A stretch of 28,995 bases of DNA from an uncultured Eubacteriales bacterium. GTDB lineage: Bacteria; Bacillota; Clostridia; Oscillospirales; Butyricicoccaceae. Below are positions 16,451 to 24,413 of the stretch, in pieces. Each line of letters begins with the position of its first letter. The first letter of the stretch is position 1. Below the pieces are notes generated by a model. That model was given only the letters and a program-made list of their open reading frames with translations. It was not told the origin of the DNA and ran no database searches. The translations under genes were made by a program, and so were the position numbers. The stretch spans positions 1-28,995 of the forward strand of contig CAJUGU010000040.1 in NCBI GenBank assembly GCA_910586105.1. The letters are read 5' to 3'.

Positions 16451-17395
16451 ATGAACAAAAACCGCCGTAAAAACGGAAAAAAGCTGCGCTTGTTACCGCT
16501 GGTACTCGGCGTATATGCCATTATGCTTGGTTTGGGATTGTTCAGCGCCGCAGTTTCCAGCCTGTTGGAAGGCGTGGCGCCTCTGGCCGCGTTCCGGCTG
16601 CTTGCGGCGTTAGCCTTTGCCGGTCTGGGGCTGTATGGCGTTTGGGACGGCATACGCGATCTGTTTGTGCCGGAAAAGCCAAAACCGGAACCGCCCCGGC
16701 AATATATCCTGAACGATGTGCGAGGGCAACGAAGCTCTAATGTCACTGTCGAACGGCTGTGCGCCCAACTCGAAGAGCTTGCGGAAACCGAAGAAGCGGG
16801 CGGCTTTGTCCTGACAGCTTTGCCGCCGCTCCCGCTCCCGGGGCTTGGCGAGCTGTGCCAGATCTTTGTTGCCCGTGAGGAACCGTTCCGGCTGGTCGCG
16901 TTTGTACAGGCGTCAGACGGCAGCAAGTATATACGGCAAAAAACTGCCGGCCGATCTGCTGCGGAGCAGGCCTTGCAGCAATTCCTGTCCGGAAATCTGG
17001 ATCTTTCTGATTGGAAAAACTCCGAACTTACGATAGAACGGGAGGAAAAGCCCGGCGCTCCGCGCCAGCTCCTGCGTATCTGGGGCGAGAGCTGGCGAAA
17101 CGACCTGAAATTCTTCTCCGTCCGGGATGTTGAACTTGCGATCGACGGCATTGCCGAAGGCAAATATCAAAAGATCGAGCTTACACTGGGCGCGGCCGTA
17201 TTTTTCATTGCGCCCAGTCTACGCGATGAATCCCAGCTGACCGTGCTGCTGATGCTCTTTGACGGGGATCAGCCGCACGAATTCCTGAAAAACGGGACGG
17301 CGACGCAGGTCAAATTCTGGCTGGTACGTATCCTCAGTGAAGGCGGGCCGGTCGAGCTGTATGGCTGGCAGGATATTACAAACCAATCGACGTGA
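16451..17395 (+). CDS. Membrane protein of unknown function, first gene of the Sel1 cassette
   Basis: 314 residues; I do not recognise the family. A basic N-terminus (1-13) precedes two hydrophobic helices at about 14-35 and 46-68. A short Pro/Lys/Glu linker (VPEKPKPEPPRQ) leads to a soluble domain of about 230 residues with mixed strands and helices and no Cys cluster or catalytic motif that I can see. With two helices and a basic start, the soluble domain probably faces the cytoplasm. The start is ATG 16451 after AAAGGAGG (16436-16443); an in-frame upstream extension to 16373 is unlikely because it would bury that site. It ends 15 nt before the Sel1-repeat gene, so the two are almost certainly co-expressed. 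Confidence 0.75.
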   Translation: MNKNRRKNGKKLRLLPLVLGVYAIMLGLGLFSAAVSSLLEGVAPLAAFRLLAALAFAGLGLYGVWDGIRDLFVPEKPKPEPPRQYILNDVRGQRSSNVTVERLCAQLEELAETEEAGGFVLTALPPLPLPGLGELCQIFVAREEPFRLVAFVQASDGSKYIRQKTAGRSAAEQALQQFLSGNLDLSDWKNSELTIEREEKPGAPRQLLRIWGESWRNDLKFFSVRDVELAIDGIAEGKYQKIELTLGAAVFFIAPSLRDESQLTVLLMLFDGDQPHEFLKNGTATQVKFWLVRILSEGGPVELYGWQDITNQST

Positions 17396-17410
17396 CAAGG
17401 AGGAACGGAC

Positions 17411-18661
17411 ATGGGGAAATATTTCAGCGACGTAGTCGAACAGGCGATCGCCGACCTGTATTATTGTTATGACAGCGGCCGGGCAAAGGCGGCGGCGGAC
17501 GCGTTGTTCCTTGCCGCCAAGGCGGGCGACGGCGACGCCAGCTATTTCCTGTCCCGCTGCTTTTCCGGCGTCTGCTACAGTTGGGACTATCACCCGTTTG
17601 AAGAAAACGAAGCGGCGGCCTACGCCATGCTGCATCAGGGCATTTCACAGGGCAGCGCCGTTGCCGTGCTGGGCGCGCTCCGCATTGATATGCTGACCCC
17701 GGAGCTGCGGGAAACCATGCCGTTTTCCAGCCTTCACGAAGCGTGGGAGATCGTTTATCAGAAAGCGGACGACGGTTGCCCGTTCTGTCAATACATGATC
17801 GGCAATACCTATTATTTTTTAGATGTGATCGAGATCGAAGACCAAAAGGAAAGCGCGTTCCCAAGCCGGGAAGCCTGGAACGACTGGAAACGGGAGCAGG
17901 TGAAAAACGGTATCCCGTGGTTATGCAAAGCTTATTCCGGAGGGATGGGGATGGCGGGCCGCAACCTTTACCGCTATTACAAATCCGGCAGGGGTGAGCT
18001 GATCCCGCCGGATCCCGATAAGGCGCAGGAGGTCGTCCGGCAAGGCGCGGAGCGGGGTTATCTCGATTGGATGGATTCCTATGCGGTCCATCTGTACTAC
18101 GCCGGACAGAAGAAAGAGGCGCTTTCGTGGGCGCTCAAGTCGGCGCAGGGCGGCCAGCTGCACGCATGGAGCCTTGTGGGCGACATCTATCAGGAAGGGC
18201 AGGCCGTCGACCGGGATCTTGCTTATGCGTTGGAATGCTATGAGAAGACCGCGCCTTATGGCGACGACGCCTATGCCTGCGACCGGGCGGCTTCCATGTA
18301 TTTTTTCGGGCATGGCACACAGAAGGATTATGCCAAAGCGGTGCAGTATTTGGAACGTTGCTATATGCTGACCCGTGGGGATACGGATACCGACCTGCTC
18401 GGGCTGTGCTACCTGATGGGGTGGGGATGTCAGCAGGATCCGGCCCGTGGGCGGAAGCTGTTGGAGAGGCCGGTGAGCAACCGCAACAGCAAACGGTATC
18501 AGTGCTACGGTCTTGGTATGATGTATGCCGAAGGTATCGGCGTGCCGGAAAATATCGAAAAAGGCGTGGAATATCTGAAAGCTGCGGGCGATTACCCACC
18601 GGCGCGGGAGGCGCTCAAGCATTATAAAAAGAGCCTGTTCGGCGTCTGGCGGCGGCGGTAA
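17411..18661 (+). CDS. Sel1-like repeat (TPR-like) protein
   Basis: 416 residues without signal peptide or membrane segment. Much of the chain consists of Sel1-type helical repeats of 36-44 residues. Clear copies are LVGDIYQEGQAVDRDLAYALECYEK, ASMYFFGHGTQKDYAKAVQYLE, LCYLMGWGCQQDPARGRKLLE and GMMYAEGIGVPENIEKGVEYLK, in the second half. The first half, with AADALFLAAKAGDGDASYFL, is more diverged. Sel1 repeats form curved protein-binding scaffolds; no enzyme domain is attached. AAGGAGGAACGGAC lies just ahead of the ATG. The preceding membrane protein is the most likely partner. The gene pair lies between the inverted repeats at 15906 and 18863. Confidence 0.85.
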   Translation: MGKYFSDVVEQAIADLYYCYDSGRAKAAADALFLAAKAGDGDASYFLSRCFSGVCYSWDYHPFEENEAAAYAMLHQGISQGSAVAVLGALRIDMLTPELRETMPFSSLHEAWEIVYQKADDGCPFCQYMIGNTYYFLDVIEIEDQKESAFPSREAWNDWKREQVKNGIPWLCKAYSGGMGMAGRNLYRYYKSGRGELIPPDPDKAQEVVRQGAERGYLDWMDSYAVHLYYAGQKKEALSWALKSAQGGQLHAWSLVGDIYQEGQAVDRDLAYALECYEKTAPYGDDAYACDRAASMYFFGHGTQKDYAKAVQYLERCYMLTRGDTDTDLLGLCYLMGWGCQQDPARGRKLLERPVSNRNSKRYQCYGLGMMYAEGIGVPENIEKGVEYLKAAGDYPPAREALKHYKKSLFGVWRRR

Positions 18662-18722
18662 CGGGCTGCGCCCGTTCAGCGTTTGGCTTCTCGTAAACTC
18701 TTTTTGGCGGAGGTATCCGAAA
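18662..18722. other. Short hairpin after the Sel1 gene
   Basis: AACGGGC (18660-18666), loop TGC, GCCCGTT (18670-18676) overlaps the stop codon and lacks a T run, so termination would be weak. A CTTTTTGGCGGAGGT stretch follows, which is the ribosome binding site of the small frame at 18723. Confidence 0.35.
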
Positions 18723-18824
18723 ATGAAAATATGCAAGGTCGGGCCGGACGGGAACGGCGGTTATTTGTTTTGCATTTATGAAAAACGATTTATTGAAAAG
18801 GAGCCGGTAATTCCGAAAGGATAG
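18723..18824 (+). CDS. Possible 33-residue small protein
   Basis: ATG 18723 lies 8 nt after GGCGGAGGT (18706-18714) and opens a frame that begins MKICKVGPDGNGGYLFCIY and ends at TAG 18824. It is on the same strand as the Sel1 cassette, 61 nt downstream. It could be a small third member, or the start of a longer gene cut off when the repeat at 18863 arrived. The good ribosome binding site is the only positive evidence. A stem GGCAGTTC (18824-18831) with GAACTGCC (18843-18850) follows its stop. Confidence 0.35.
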   Translation: MKICKVGPDGNGGYLFCIYEKRFIEKEPVIPKG

Positions 18825-18862
18825 GCAGTTCTCTAAAATCGGGAACTGCCCATTTGAATGCA

Positions 18863-19103
18863 TATATACTCACATTCAAAAAATTTTGCCGATCCTGCCA
18901 CTTCGTCCCGCCGTCCTTTTGGCGGGACGAAGCCACACGCGGAAACGGCTTTGACCGCACCGATCCCGCCCGCAGGCGAGAAAGGGATTCCAAAGGGACG
19001 AGTCCCTTTGGCGCCGTCCGCGTAGGACCGAGGTCCTGGGGCAGCGCCCCGGCGCCCGCCGCGTAGGCGAAGCAAACGGCAAAATTCAGCGTTCGCGGGT
19101 ATA
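18863..19103 (-). repeat. Dispersed structured repeat, copy B (inverted relative to copy A)
   Basis: About 241 bp, the inverted counterpart of 15906-16135. The 22-nt palindrome (18990-18999 with 19002-19011) is kept almost exactly. The second stem is CTTCGTCCCG (18901-18910) with CGGGACGAAG (18923-18932). Next to that stem, copy B has CC facing GG where copy A has TT facing GG, so pairing survives as G-U. This suggests a selected RNA or DNA structure. No gene is supported from 18825 to 19199. Confidence 0.8.
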
Positions 19104-19112
19104 GCCAAAAAA

Positions 19113-19138
19113 GAAAACCGCCTTGCGGCGGTTTCTTT
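19113..19138. terminator. Bidirectional terminator of the IIB-IIA operon
   Basis: AAACCGCC and GGCGGTTT pair around TTGC, with A-rich sequence on the left and T-rich on the right. Read on the minus strand it ends in a strong T run and so closes the PTS IIB-IIA transcript. On the plus strand it can close the Sel1 cassette. Confidence 0.75.
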
Positions 19139-19199
19139 AAAATAGGCGTATCGAAAAAATCTCCAAAAGCAGAAGACTTGCTGGACGGTTGAAGGGGGG

Positions 19200-19529
19200 T
19201 CACGTCTGCTGCAGCCGACGGTAAAGATCAATGAACTGCTCCGCAAACATGCGTGCGGTTTCGGCCCCTGCAAGCTGATCCTCGGCATGTACAAGGGTCA
19301 GCCGGGTCAGGAGACCGTTCTCGGCAGAAACCTCCTCCTGGATGAGGTCAAAATGCGACTCATGCGCATGAAGATAGTTTTCATTCCCGCGTTCAACGGC
19401 AGCGGCAGCCGCCGGAAAATCTCCGGTTTTGGCGTGTTCGATCGCTTCAAGGTAATCGCTTTTAGCCGCCCCGCTGAAAGAGATCAGTGAAAAACACGCC
19501 TGTTCCAGCTGTTCTTGAGAAATTGCCAT
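19200..19529 (-). CDS. licA: PTS lactose/cellobiose-family EIIA
   Basis: 109 residues, the standard size of this all-helical trimeric EIIA. It passes phosphate from HPr to the EIIB encoded just upstream. The phosphorylated residue is His81 in LVHAEDQL; the nearby Asp84 matches the metal-binding aspartate that holds the trimer core in the family. The N-terminal helices carry the usual SLISFSGAAKSDYLEAI pattern. The start is ATG 19529, one base after the EIIB stop, which implies translational coupling. The EIIC partner is on the opposite strand at 22369. The symbol is by family; celC or chbA would fit equally. Confidence 0.9.
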   Translation of the reverse strand: MAISQEQLEQACFSLISFSGAAKSDYLEAIEHAKTGDFPAAAAAVERGNENYLHAHESHFDLIQEEVSAENGLLTRLTLVHAEDQLAGAETARMFAEQFIDLYRRLQQT

Positions 19530-19530
19530 A

Positions 19531-19836
19531 TCATTGTGCTCCCATCGCTTTTTTCAGGTCGGCATAGACCTTTTTGCCGTCCATCAGTCCGTATGCCATC
19601 ATGTCAATGACCTCGACCGGCTTGTCGCCAGCCATTTCCTGAATGCGCCCCTTCAAATAGCGCACCTGGGGCCCGAGCAGGATAAAGTCTGCATTCCCGA
19701 CGTGCTCCCGCGCCTTGATTTCACTGGCCGCCCAGATTTCCAGCTCAAAGTTATCCTCTTTCGCGGCGGCGGCGATCCGGTCGCACAGCATCCCGGTGGA
19801 CATCCCCTGAGAACAAAGCAATAAAACTCGCAGCAT
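19531..19836 (-). CDS. licB: PTS lactose/cellobiose-family EIIB
   Basis: 101 residues, the normal length. The phospho-cysteine is Cys8 in the P-loop-like LLLCSQGMSTGML. The rest shows the typical EIIB pattern with AADFILLGPQ-like residues (here GNADFILLGPQVRYL) and MMAYGLMDGKKV at the end. It hands phosphate from EIIA to the incoming sugar bound by EIIC. AGGAGGCTTTTTC precedes its ATG. It is divergent from the RpiR-type regulator, with only 71 bp between the start codons, so regulation of both from the shared gap is likely. Confidence 0.92.
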   Translation of the reverse strand: MLRVLLLCSQGMSTGMLCDRIAAAAKEDNFELEIWAASEIKAREHVGNADFILLGPQVRYLKGRIQEMAGDKPVEVIDMMAYGLMDGKKVYADLKKAMGAQ

Positions 19837-19850
19837 GAAAAAGCCTCCTC

Positions 19851-19879
19851 TTGATTTTATGTTTTCGGATATTTATAAT
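19851..19879 (+). promoter_or_regulatory. Promoter of the RpiR-family regulator
   Basis: TTGATT (19851-19856) and a perfect TATAAT (19874-19879) have a 17-nt spacer. It lies in the 71-bp divergent gap. I could not find an equally good promoter facing licB. Confidence 0.7.
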
Positions 19880-19907
19880 AAACTGTAAAGATGTGAGGTG
19901 AGACCAT

Positions 19908-20636
19908 ATGGAACTGATCGATCTGTCCAAACGGCATTTACTGAATGAAACCGAGCACCGTGTGCTCGCCTGTATCCTGGACGCAGTCAAAAGCGGCGAC
20001 GGCAAGCTGGCTATCCGCACGGTCGCGCAGCGGTCTTATGTTTCGACGACAACGGTGATCAAGCTGTCCCGCAAGCTGGGGTATTCGGGCTACAGCGACA
20101 TGATTTATTCTCTGCGCAGCCGCTTCGAGCAGGAACGCAACGAAGCGGCGGGCATCGACCTGTTCAGCATCCTGGAAACGGTCGACCTTTCCGGCATCGA
20201 TGCATTTACCGACGCGCTGCTCTCCAACCGGGATCGCTGTATTTTCATCGTGGGGTTGGGCTTTTCAACGATCGCGTCCTCGTATTTTATGCGTCGGCTG
20301 GCAACGCTCGGCTTCCTTGCCTATGACGGCGCGCCGGTCGATATGATGCTCGGCGGGGACGTGCCCAGCCTGACGATCATCCTCTCAAAAAGCGGGGAGA
20401 CGCGCGACCTGATCGACATCGCGGCCCATGCGATCCGTTTAAACCATCGGCTGTTCACCATCACAGCGCACGGCTCGTCTACCCTTGCCTGCATGGGGGA
20501 ACGCGCTCTGGTGATCCGCACCGGTTGCCCGACTGCATACAACGTTCCGGATTTCTTCATCGGGCGGACGATCATCCTGTTGGAATACATCCTTTCCCGT
20601 CTCATCCAGCGGCTGGAGCAGGAGGACGCCCCCTGA
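19908..20636 (+). CDS. RpiR-family transcriptional regulator (HTH plus SIS domain)
   Basis: 242 residues, slightly shorter than the common 280. The N-terminal HTH_6 domain is about 1-75; VAQRSYVSTTTVIKLSRKLG (39-58) is the recognition region. The SIS sugar-phosphate-binding domain is about 100-235, with FIVGLGFSTIA and the loop SKSGETRDLIDIA. Family members sense phosphosugars and act as repressors or activators of neighbouring catabolic genes. Its place between the PTS IIB-IIA operon and the GH4-IIC operon makes it the probable local regulator, perhaps responding to the 6-phospho-glycoside or glucose-6-phosphate. The start is ATG 19908 with GAGGTGA upstream. Confidence 0.88.
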   Translation: MELIDLSKRHLLNETEHRVLACILDAVKSGDGKLAIRTVAQRSYVSTTTVIKLSRKLGYSGYSDMIYSLRSRFEQERNEAAGIDLFSILETVDLSGIDAFTDALLSNRDRCIFIVGLGFSTIASSYFMRRLATLGFLAYDGAPVDMMLGGDVPSLTIILSKSGETRDLIDIAAHAIRLNHRLFTITAHGSSTLACMGERALVIRTGCPTAYNVPDFFIGRTIILLEYILSRLIQRLEQEDAP

Positions 20637-20830
20637 CCTGGCCGAGGCCCCGGAAATGGGCCGATCGATCCCTCCGATCTCGCAGCTTCCGGCAAATCCG
20701 GCTGCGCGGTATTCAGGATCGGTATGCCTGCTGGTTCCGGATTTATTGTAGCACCTTTGCCCGCGCCGCACAAGGAAACGGACAAAAATGGAAACATATT
20801 TTTTATACAGGTAACAAGTTTTTTCTTCCT

Positions 20831-20867
20831 CGAAACCGCTTGCAAAACCGCCCGTTTCCTTTATCCT
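20831..20867 (+). promoter_or_regulatory. Possible catabolite-repression (cre) site overlapping a GH4 promoter
   Basis: CGAAACCGCTTGCA (20831-20844) matches the CcpA consensus TGWAANCGNTNWCA at 12 of 14 positions. It overlaps a -35 TTGCAA (20840-20845). TATCCT (20862-20867) would be the -10 with a 16-nt spacer. Overlap with the -35 would suit CcpA repression. The rest of the 298-bp gap from 20637 shows no gene. Confidence 0.45.
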
Positions 20868-20934
20868 TAATTTAAAGGGGTAAAGCGGAACGGGCGGTTC
20901 CCTTTCCCCGACACATTGAAAAGGAGTGAGCGGA

Positions 20935-22338
20935 ATGAAACAGTATGCTGTTACCATTGCAGGGGGCGGAAGCACCTATACTCCCGATATGCTTGAAATG
21001 CTGTGTCTGGTGCGGGAACATTTCCCGCTTCGACGGGTCGTGCTCTATGACATCGACGCAGAACGGCAGTCCCATATCGGGCGGTTCGGGGAGATCCTGT
21101 TCCGGGAGTATTACCCCGGGCTGGAATTCTTCTATACGACGGATCCGCAGAAGGCGTTCGCAGACGTGGACTTTGTTCTGGTACAGATCCGTCCGGGCGG
21201 GCTTGCCATGCGCGAGCTGGACGAGAAGATCCCGCTGCGCCGCGGCATCATTGGGCAGGAGACCTGCGGCCCTGGCGGTTTCGCCTATGGGATGCGCTCG
21301 GTTCCCGCAATGATCGAGCTGGTGCGCCAGATCCGTCGGTATTCCCCGGAGGCGTGGATCCTGAACTACTCGAACCCTGCGGCGATCGTTGCGGAGGCGA
21401 CCAAGCGCGTGTTCCCGGACGATTTCCGATTGATCAACATCTGCGATATGCCGATTTCGATCATGGATATTTTCTGCCCGCTTGCGGGCGGGCGCAAGCG
21501 GCATGATATCGAACCGCGTTACTATGGGCTGAACCATTTTGGCTGGTTCACCGCAATGTACGATAAAAAGACCGGGGAAGATGTGCTGCCGGAGATCCTC
21601 GCCAAACTGCAAAAGGGCAACTGCGACAGGGAACTTGGTTTTTCCGGCAAAAACGATGCTTACTGGAATTTCACCTTCCGGCATTTGGAAAAGATGGTGC
21701 AGGACTTCCCGCACTCGCTGCCGAATACCTACATGCAGTATTACCTTTACCCGCGCACGATGGTGGCGCACAGCGATCCGGCATATACCCGCGCAAACAC
21801 TGTGATGGACGGGCGCGAAAAGCGGGTGAAGCAGTATTGCGATGAAATCGCAGAGCTGGGCGCGATCCGCGGCACACGGTTCGACCTGGATCAGAAATAC
21901 AGCGCCGAGCCCAAACGCGGGACAGACGGGGGCTTTGAATCGGCGACCATTGCCCACAATGACGCGCACGCGACTTATATCGTCGAATTGGCAATGAGCA
22001 TTGCACAAAACCGGAACGATGTTTTCCTGATTATCACGGAGAACAACGGGGTCGTACCGAACCTGTCGGACGGCATGATGCTGGAAGTCGCGTGCCGGGT
22101 CGGCGCGCGGGGTGCGGAGCCGTTCCGTCTGGGGTGCGCGGGCGCCTTTGAAAAGGGATTGCTCGAAGGGCAATATGCCTACGAACGGCTGACCGTCGAC
22201 GCAGCGCTGGAGGGTTCTTACCAGAAAGCGCTGATGGCGCTGACCGCCAGCCGCACCGTCGGCGACGCGGAGCTCGCCCGCACGCTGCTGGACGAGTACA
22301 TTTCGGCCAACGGCGCGCATTTCCCGGCACTCAAATAA
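20935..22338 (+). CDS. GH4 6-phospho-beta-glucosidase-type glycosidase
   Basis: 467 residues, the usual GH4 length. GH4 enzymes cleave phosphorylated disaccharides by an oxidation-elimination route needing NAD and a divalent metal. The N-terminal NAD loop is IAGGGSTYTPDML (8-20). FVLVQIRPGGLAMRELDE and the CGPGG segment follow. LNYSNPAA, Cys170 in NICDMP and His201 in LNHFGWF are the known Mn-ligand region. CelF/LicH/GlvA-like enzymes differ in specificity; the cellobiose-type IIB/IIA/IIC nearby argues for a 6-phospho-beta-glucoside. The start is ATG 20935, 10 nt after AAAAGGAG, rather than an in-frame GTG at 20926. The EIIC gene begins 30 nt after its stop. Confidence 0.9.
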   Translation: MKQYAVTIAGGGSTYTPDMLEMLCLVREHFPLRRVVLYDIDAERQSHIGRFGEILFREYYPGLEFFYTTDPQKAFADVDFVLVQIRPGGLAMRELDEKIPLRRGIIGQETCGPGGFAYGMRSVPAMIELVRQIRRYSPEAWILNYSNPAAIVAEATKRVFPDDFRLINICDMPISIMDIFCPLAGGRKRHDIEPRYYGLNHFGWFTAMYDKKTGEDVLPEILAKLQKGNCDRELGFSGKNDAYWNFTFRHLEKMVQDFPHSLPNTYMQYYLYPRTMVAHSDPAYTRANTVMDGREKRVKQYCDEIAELGAIRGTRFDLDQKYSAEPKRGTDGGFESATIAHNDAHATYIVELAMSIAQNRNDVFLIITENNGVVPNLSDGMMLEVACRVGARGAEPFRLGCAGAFEKGLLEGQYAYERLTVDAALEGSYQKALMALTASRTVGDAELARTLLDEYISANGAHFPALK

Positions 22339-22368
22339 GCAAACTGGAGCCATAAGGGGGCAAGAAAG

Positions 22369-23643
22369 ATGAATAAAATGACAGAATTTATGGAAAACCG
22401 GCTGATGCCGCTGTCACAGAAACTTTCCAACAACAAGTATCTGGTCGCGTTGCGGGACGGCCTGATGCTGTCTATGCCGCTGCTGATCATTGGCTCGCTC
22501 GCCATTGTGATCGGCGATTTCCCGGTGCAGGGTTTCCACGATTTTATGGCGTCCATCGTCGGCGATGTATGGTATTCCTGGTGCTGGGATATGGTCAATC
22601 CGGCCACGATGGGGCTGGTCGCGCTGTTCGCAGTGATCGGCGTGGCGCACAGCCTTGCGTCTGAGGAAGGGGTCGAACCGCTGCCTGCGGTGGCGATTTC
22701 TGTTTCGGCGTACTTCCTGTTGCTGGAGCAGATGGAGGGCGGCGGCTTTGCGACCTCCTGCTTCGAGGCGTCGGGGCTGTTCACCGCTATGCTTGCCGCG
22801 TTGCTCGCGACCGAGCTGTATGCCATCCTTCTGAAAAAGAATCTCCGGATCAAAATGCCCGAATCGGTGCCGAGCTTCGTCACCCGTCAGTTTGAGGCGT
22901 TGATCCCGGCGGCGATCATCCTGCCGCTGTTCCTGATCGTCCGGCTGATCTTCGCAGCGACTCCGTTCGGAACGGTCCAGAATTTCATCGTTACCATGAT
23001 CCAGATGCCGCTGACCAACATTGGCACGACGCTGGTTGGGACGTTCTTTATCACGCTGCTCAACTCGCTGCTGTGGTTCTTCGGCATCCACGGCACAGCG
23101 GTGATCGATTCCTTCATGGGCCCGCTGTGGTACGCCGCGCGCTTTGCAAATCTGGACGTGTTCCTGGCATCGGCTGACACCGTCCGTCCGTTTATCGTTA
23201 CGCAGGATTTTGCGAACCTGATCATTTTCCTGGGCGGCACCGGCAACACGGTTTCGCTTGCGGCGATCATGGCGTTCCGATGCCGGTCCAGGCGTCTGCG
23301 TTCTATGGGACGCCTGGGCCTGCTGCCAGGGCTGTTCAATGTCAATGAGCCGATCATTTTCGGCCTGCCGCTGGTGCTGAACCCGATGATGGCGATCCCG
23401 TTCTTCATCGTACCGCCGGTTACGGTGCTTCTCTCCTTCGCAGCAATGTATTTCGGGCTTGTGCCTTACCCAACCGGTGTGACCGTGCCCTGGACCATGC
23501 CTGCGCCTTTTGGCGGCTGGATGATGTGCAATGATATCCGTGGAGGGCTGCTTCAGCTGGTCGTGCTGCTGATCGGCGGACTGATTTATTATCCGTTTAT
23601 CACCGCGCTCGACCGGCAATACCTCAAGGAAGAGGAAGCATGA
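22369..23643 (+). CDS. licC: PTS cellobiose/lactose-family EIIC permease
   Basis: 424 residues, close to the 430-450 of the family. It is the sugar channel that works with the EIIB and EIIA encoded on the opposite strand. The N-terminus MENRLMPLSQKLSNNKYLVALRDG is typical, and about ten hydrophobic segments follow. The conserved NVNEPIIFGLPLVLNP carries the glutamate central to sugar binding and phosphorylation. WFFGIHGTAVID and PWTMPAPFGGW are also family blocks. AAGGGGGCAAGAAAG lies upstream of the ATG. The stop overlaps the start of the HAD gene by 4 nt, so the operon continues. Confidence 0.92.
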   Translation: MNKMTEFMENRLMPLSQKLSNNKYLVALRDGLMLSMPLLIIGSLAIVIGDFPVQGFHDFMASIVGDVWYSWCWDMVNPATMGLVALFAVIGVAHSLASEEGVEPLPAVAISVSAYFLLLEQMEGGGFATSCFEASGLFTAMLAALLATELYAILLKKNLRIKMPESVPSFVTRQFEALIPAAIILPLFLIVRLIFAATPFGTVQNFIVTMIQMPLTNIGTTLVGTFFITLLNSLLWFFGIHGTAVIDSFMGPLWYAARFANLDVFLASADTVRPFIVTQDFANLIIFLGGTGNTVSLAAIMAFRCRSRRLRSMGRLGLLPGLFNVNEPIIFGLPLVLNPMMAIPFFIVPPVTVLLSFAAMYFGLVPYPTGVTVPWTMPAPFGGWMMCNDIRGGLLQLVVLLIGGLIYYPFITALDRQYLKEEEA

Positions 23644-24413
23644 CCCCGGCGCTGTTCGCCTCGGATTTCGACGGCACGCTGGCGTTTTCGGGGCGCATCC
23701 ACCGGTCGGATCTGGAAGCGGCGGAACATTTCCGCTGCCTGGGCGGACGGTTCGGCATATGCAGTGGGCGCGATCCTGGCTCGCTGGAAGCCGAGCTTAC
23801 GCCCTACCGTCTGCCAATGGATTTCCGGATCCTGATGGGCGGCGCATGGATCGAGGCGGAAGGGCGGCGGATCGAGGAGCATCCGCTCTGCGGCTGGCAG
23901 GAGCTGCTCCCGCTGTTGCGGGAGCGGTGCCGGTTTTTTACCGTGGTCGGCGCGGGGCAGGCCTACTTGGAGCAAAAACCAGACCTGCCGCCGCCTGACA
24001 GGGGCGACCGGTGTTATCTGGATTCGTTGCGGCGGGCGTATGCCCTTGACCGGCTTCCGGACGGCCCGGTGTATCAGATCAGCTGCCGCGCCGAAAGCGA
24101 GAAGGCCGCTGTGGAGCTGGCGGGGGAGATATCCTGCGGGACGTTTGACGCGGTTCCTAACTGCGACTATGTGGATATAACTCCGTTTGGCGTGGGGAAA
24201 GCGGCTGCGGTCGGGGTAGTGGCGGTTTACTTTGGTATACCGGAGGATCGCATATTTACAGCGGGCGACGGGCGGAATGATATCGAGATGCTTTCGCGCT
24301 ACCGCAGCTTTGCCATGCGAAGCTCGGAACCCTGCGTGCGGCAGTCGGCAGGACGCACGGTCGGTTCGCTGGCGGAAGCGCTCCGAGCTGCGGAAAGGAT
24401 GGCGCCGTTATGA
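23640..24413 (+). CDS. HAD-superfamily (Cof-type) phosphatase
   Basis: 257 residues. Motif I is SDFDGT, with nucleophile Asp9 and acid/base Asp11. A substrate-binding cap fills about 85-180. The C-terminal lysine is in FGVGKAAAV, and motif IV is TAGDGRNDIEML. Cof-type HAD enzymes dephosphorylate sugar phosphates or related metabolites in the cytoplasm. Its place directly behind the PTS IIC (ATGA overlap) suggests it relieves sugar-phosphate build-up or processes a phosphorylated product; the true substrate cannot be read from the sequence. It in turn overlaps the next gene by 4 nt. Confidence 0.85.
   Translation: MTPALFASDFDGTLAFSGRIHRSDLEAAEHFRCLGGRFGICSGRDPGSLEAELTPYRLPMDFRILMGGAWIEAEGRRIEEHPLCGWQELLPLLRERCRFFTVVGAGQAYLEQKPDLPPPDRGDRCYLDSLRRAYALDRLPDGPVYQISCRAESEKAAVELAGEISCGTFDAVPNCDYVDITPFGVGKAAAVGVVAVYFGIPEDRIFTAGDGRNDIEMLSRYRSFAMRSSEPCVRQSAGRTVGSLAEALRAAERMAPL

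Noticed and set aside
20872..22353. A 493-residue minus-strand frame
   Set aside because: Antisense to the GH4 enzyme, whose NAD and metal motifs are intact.
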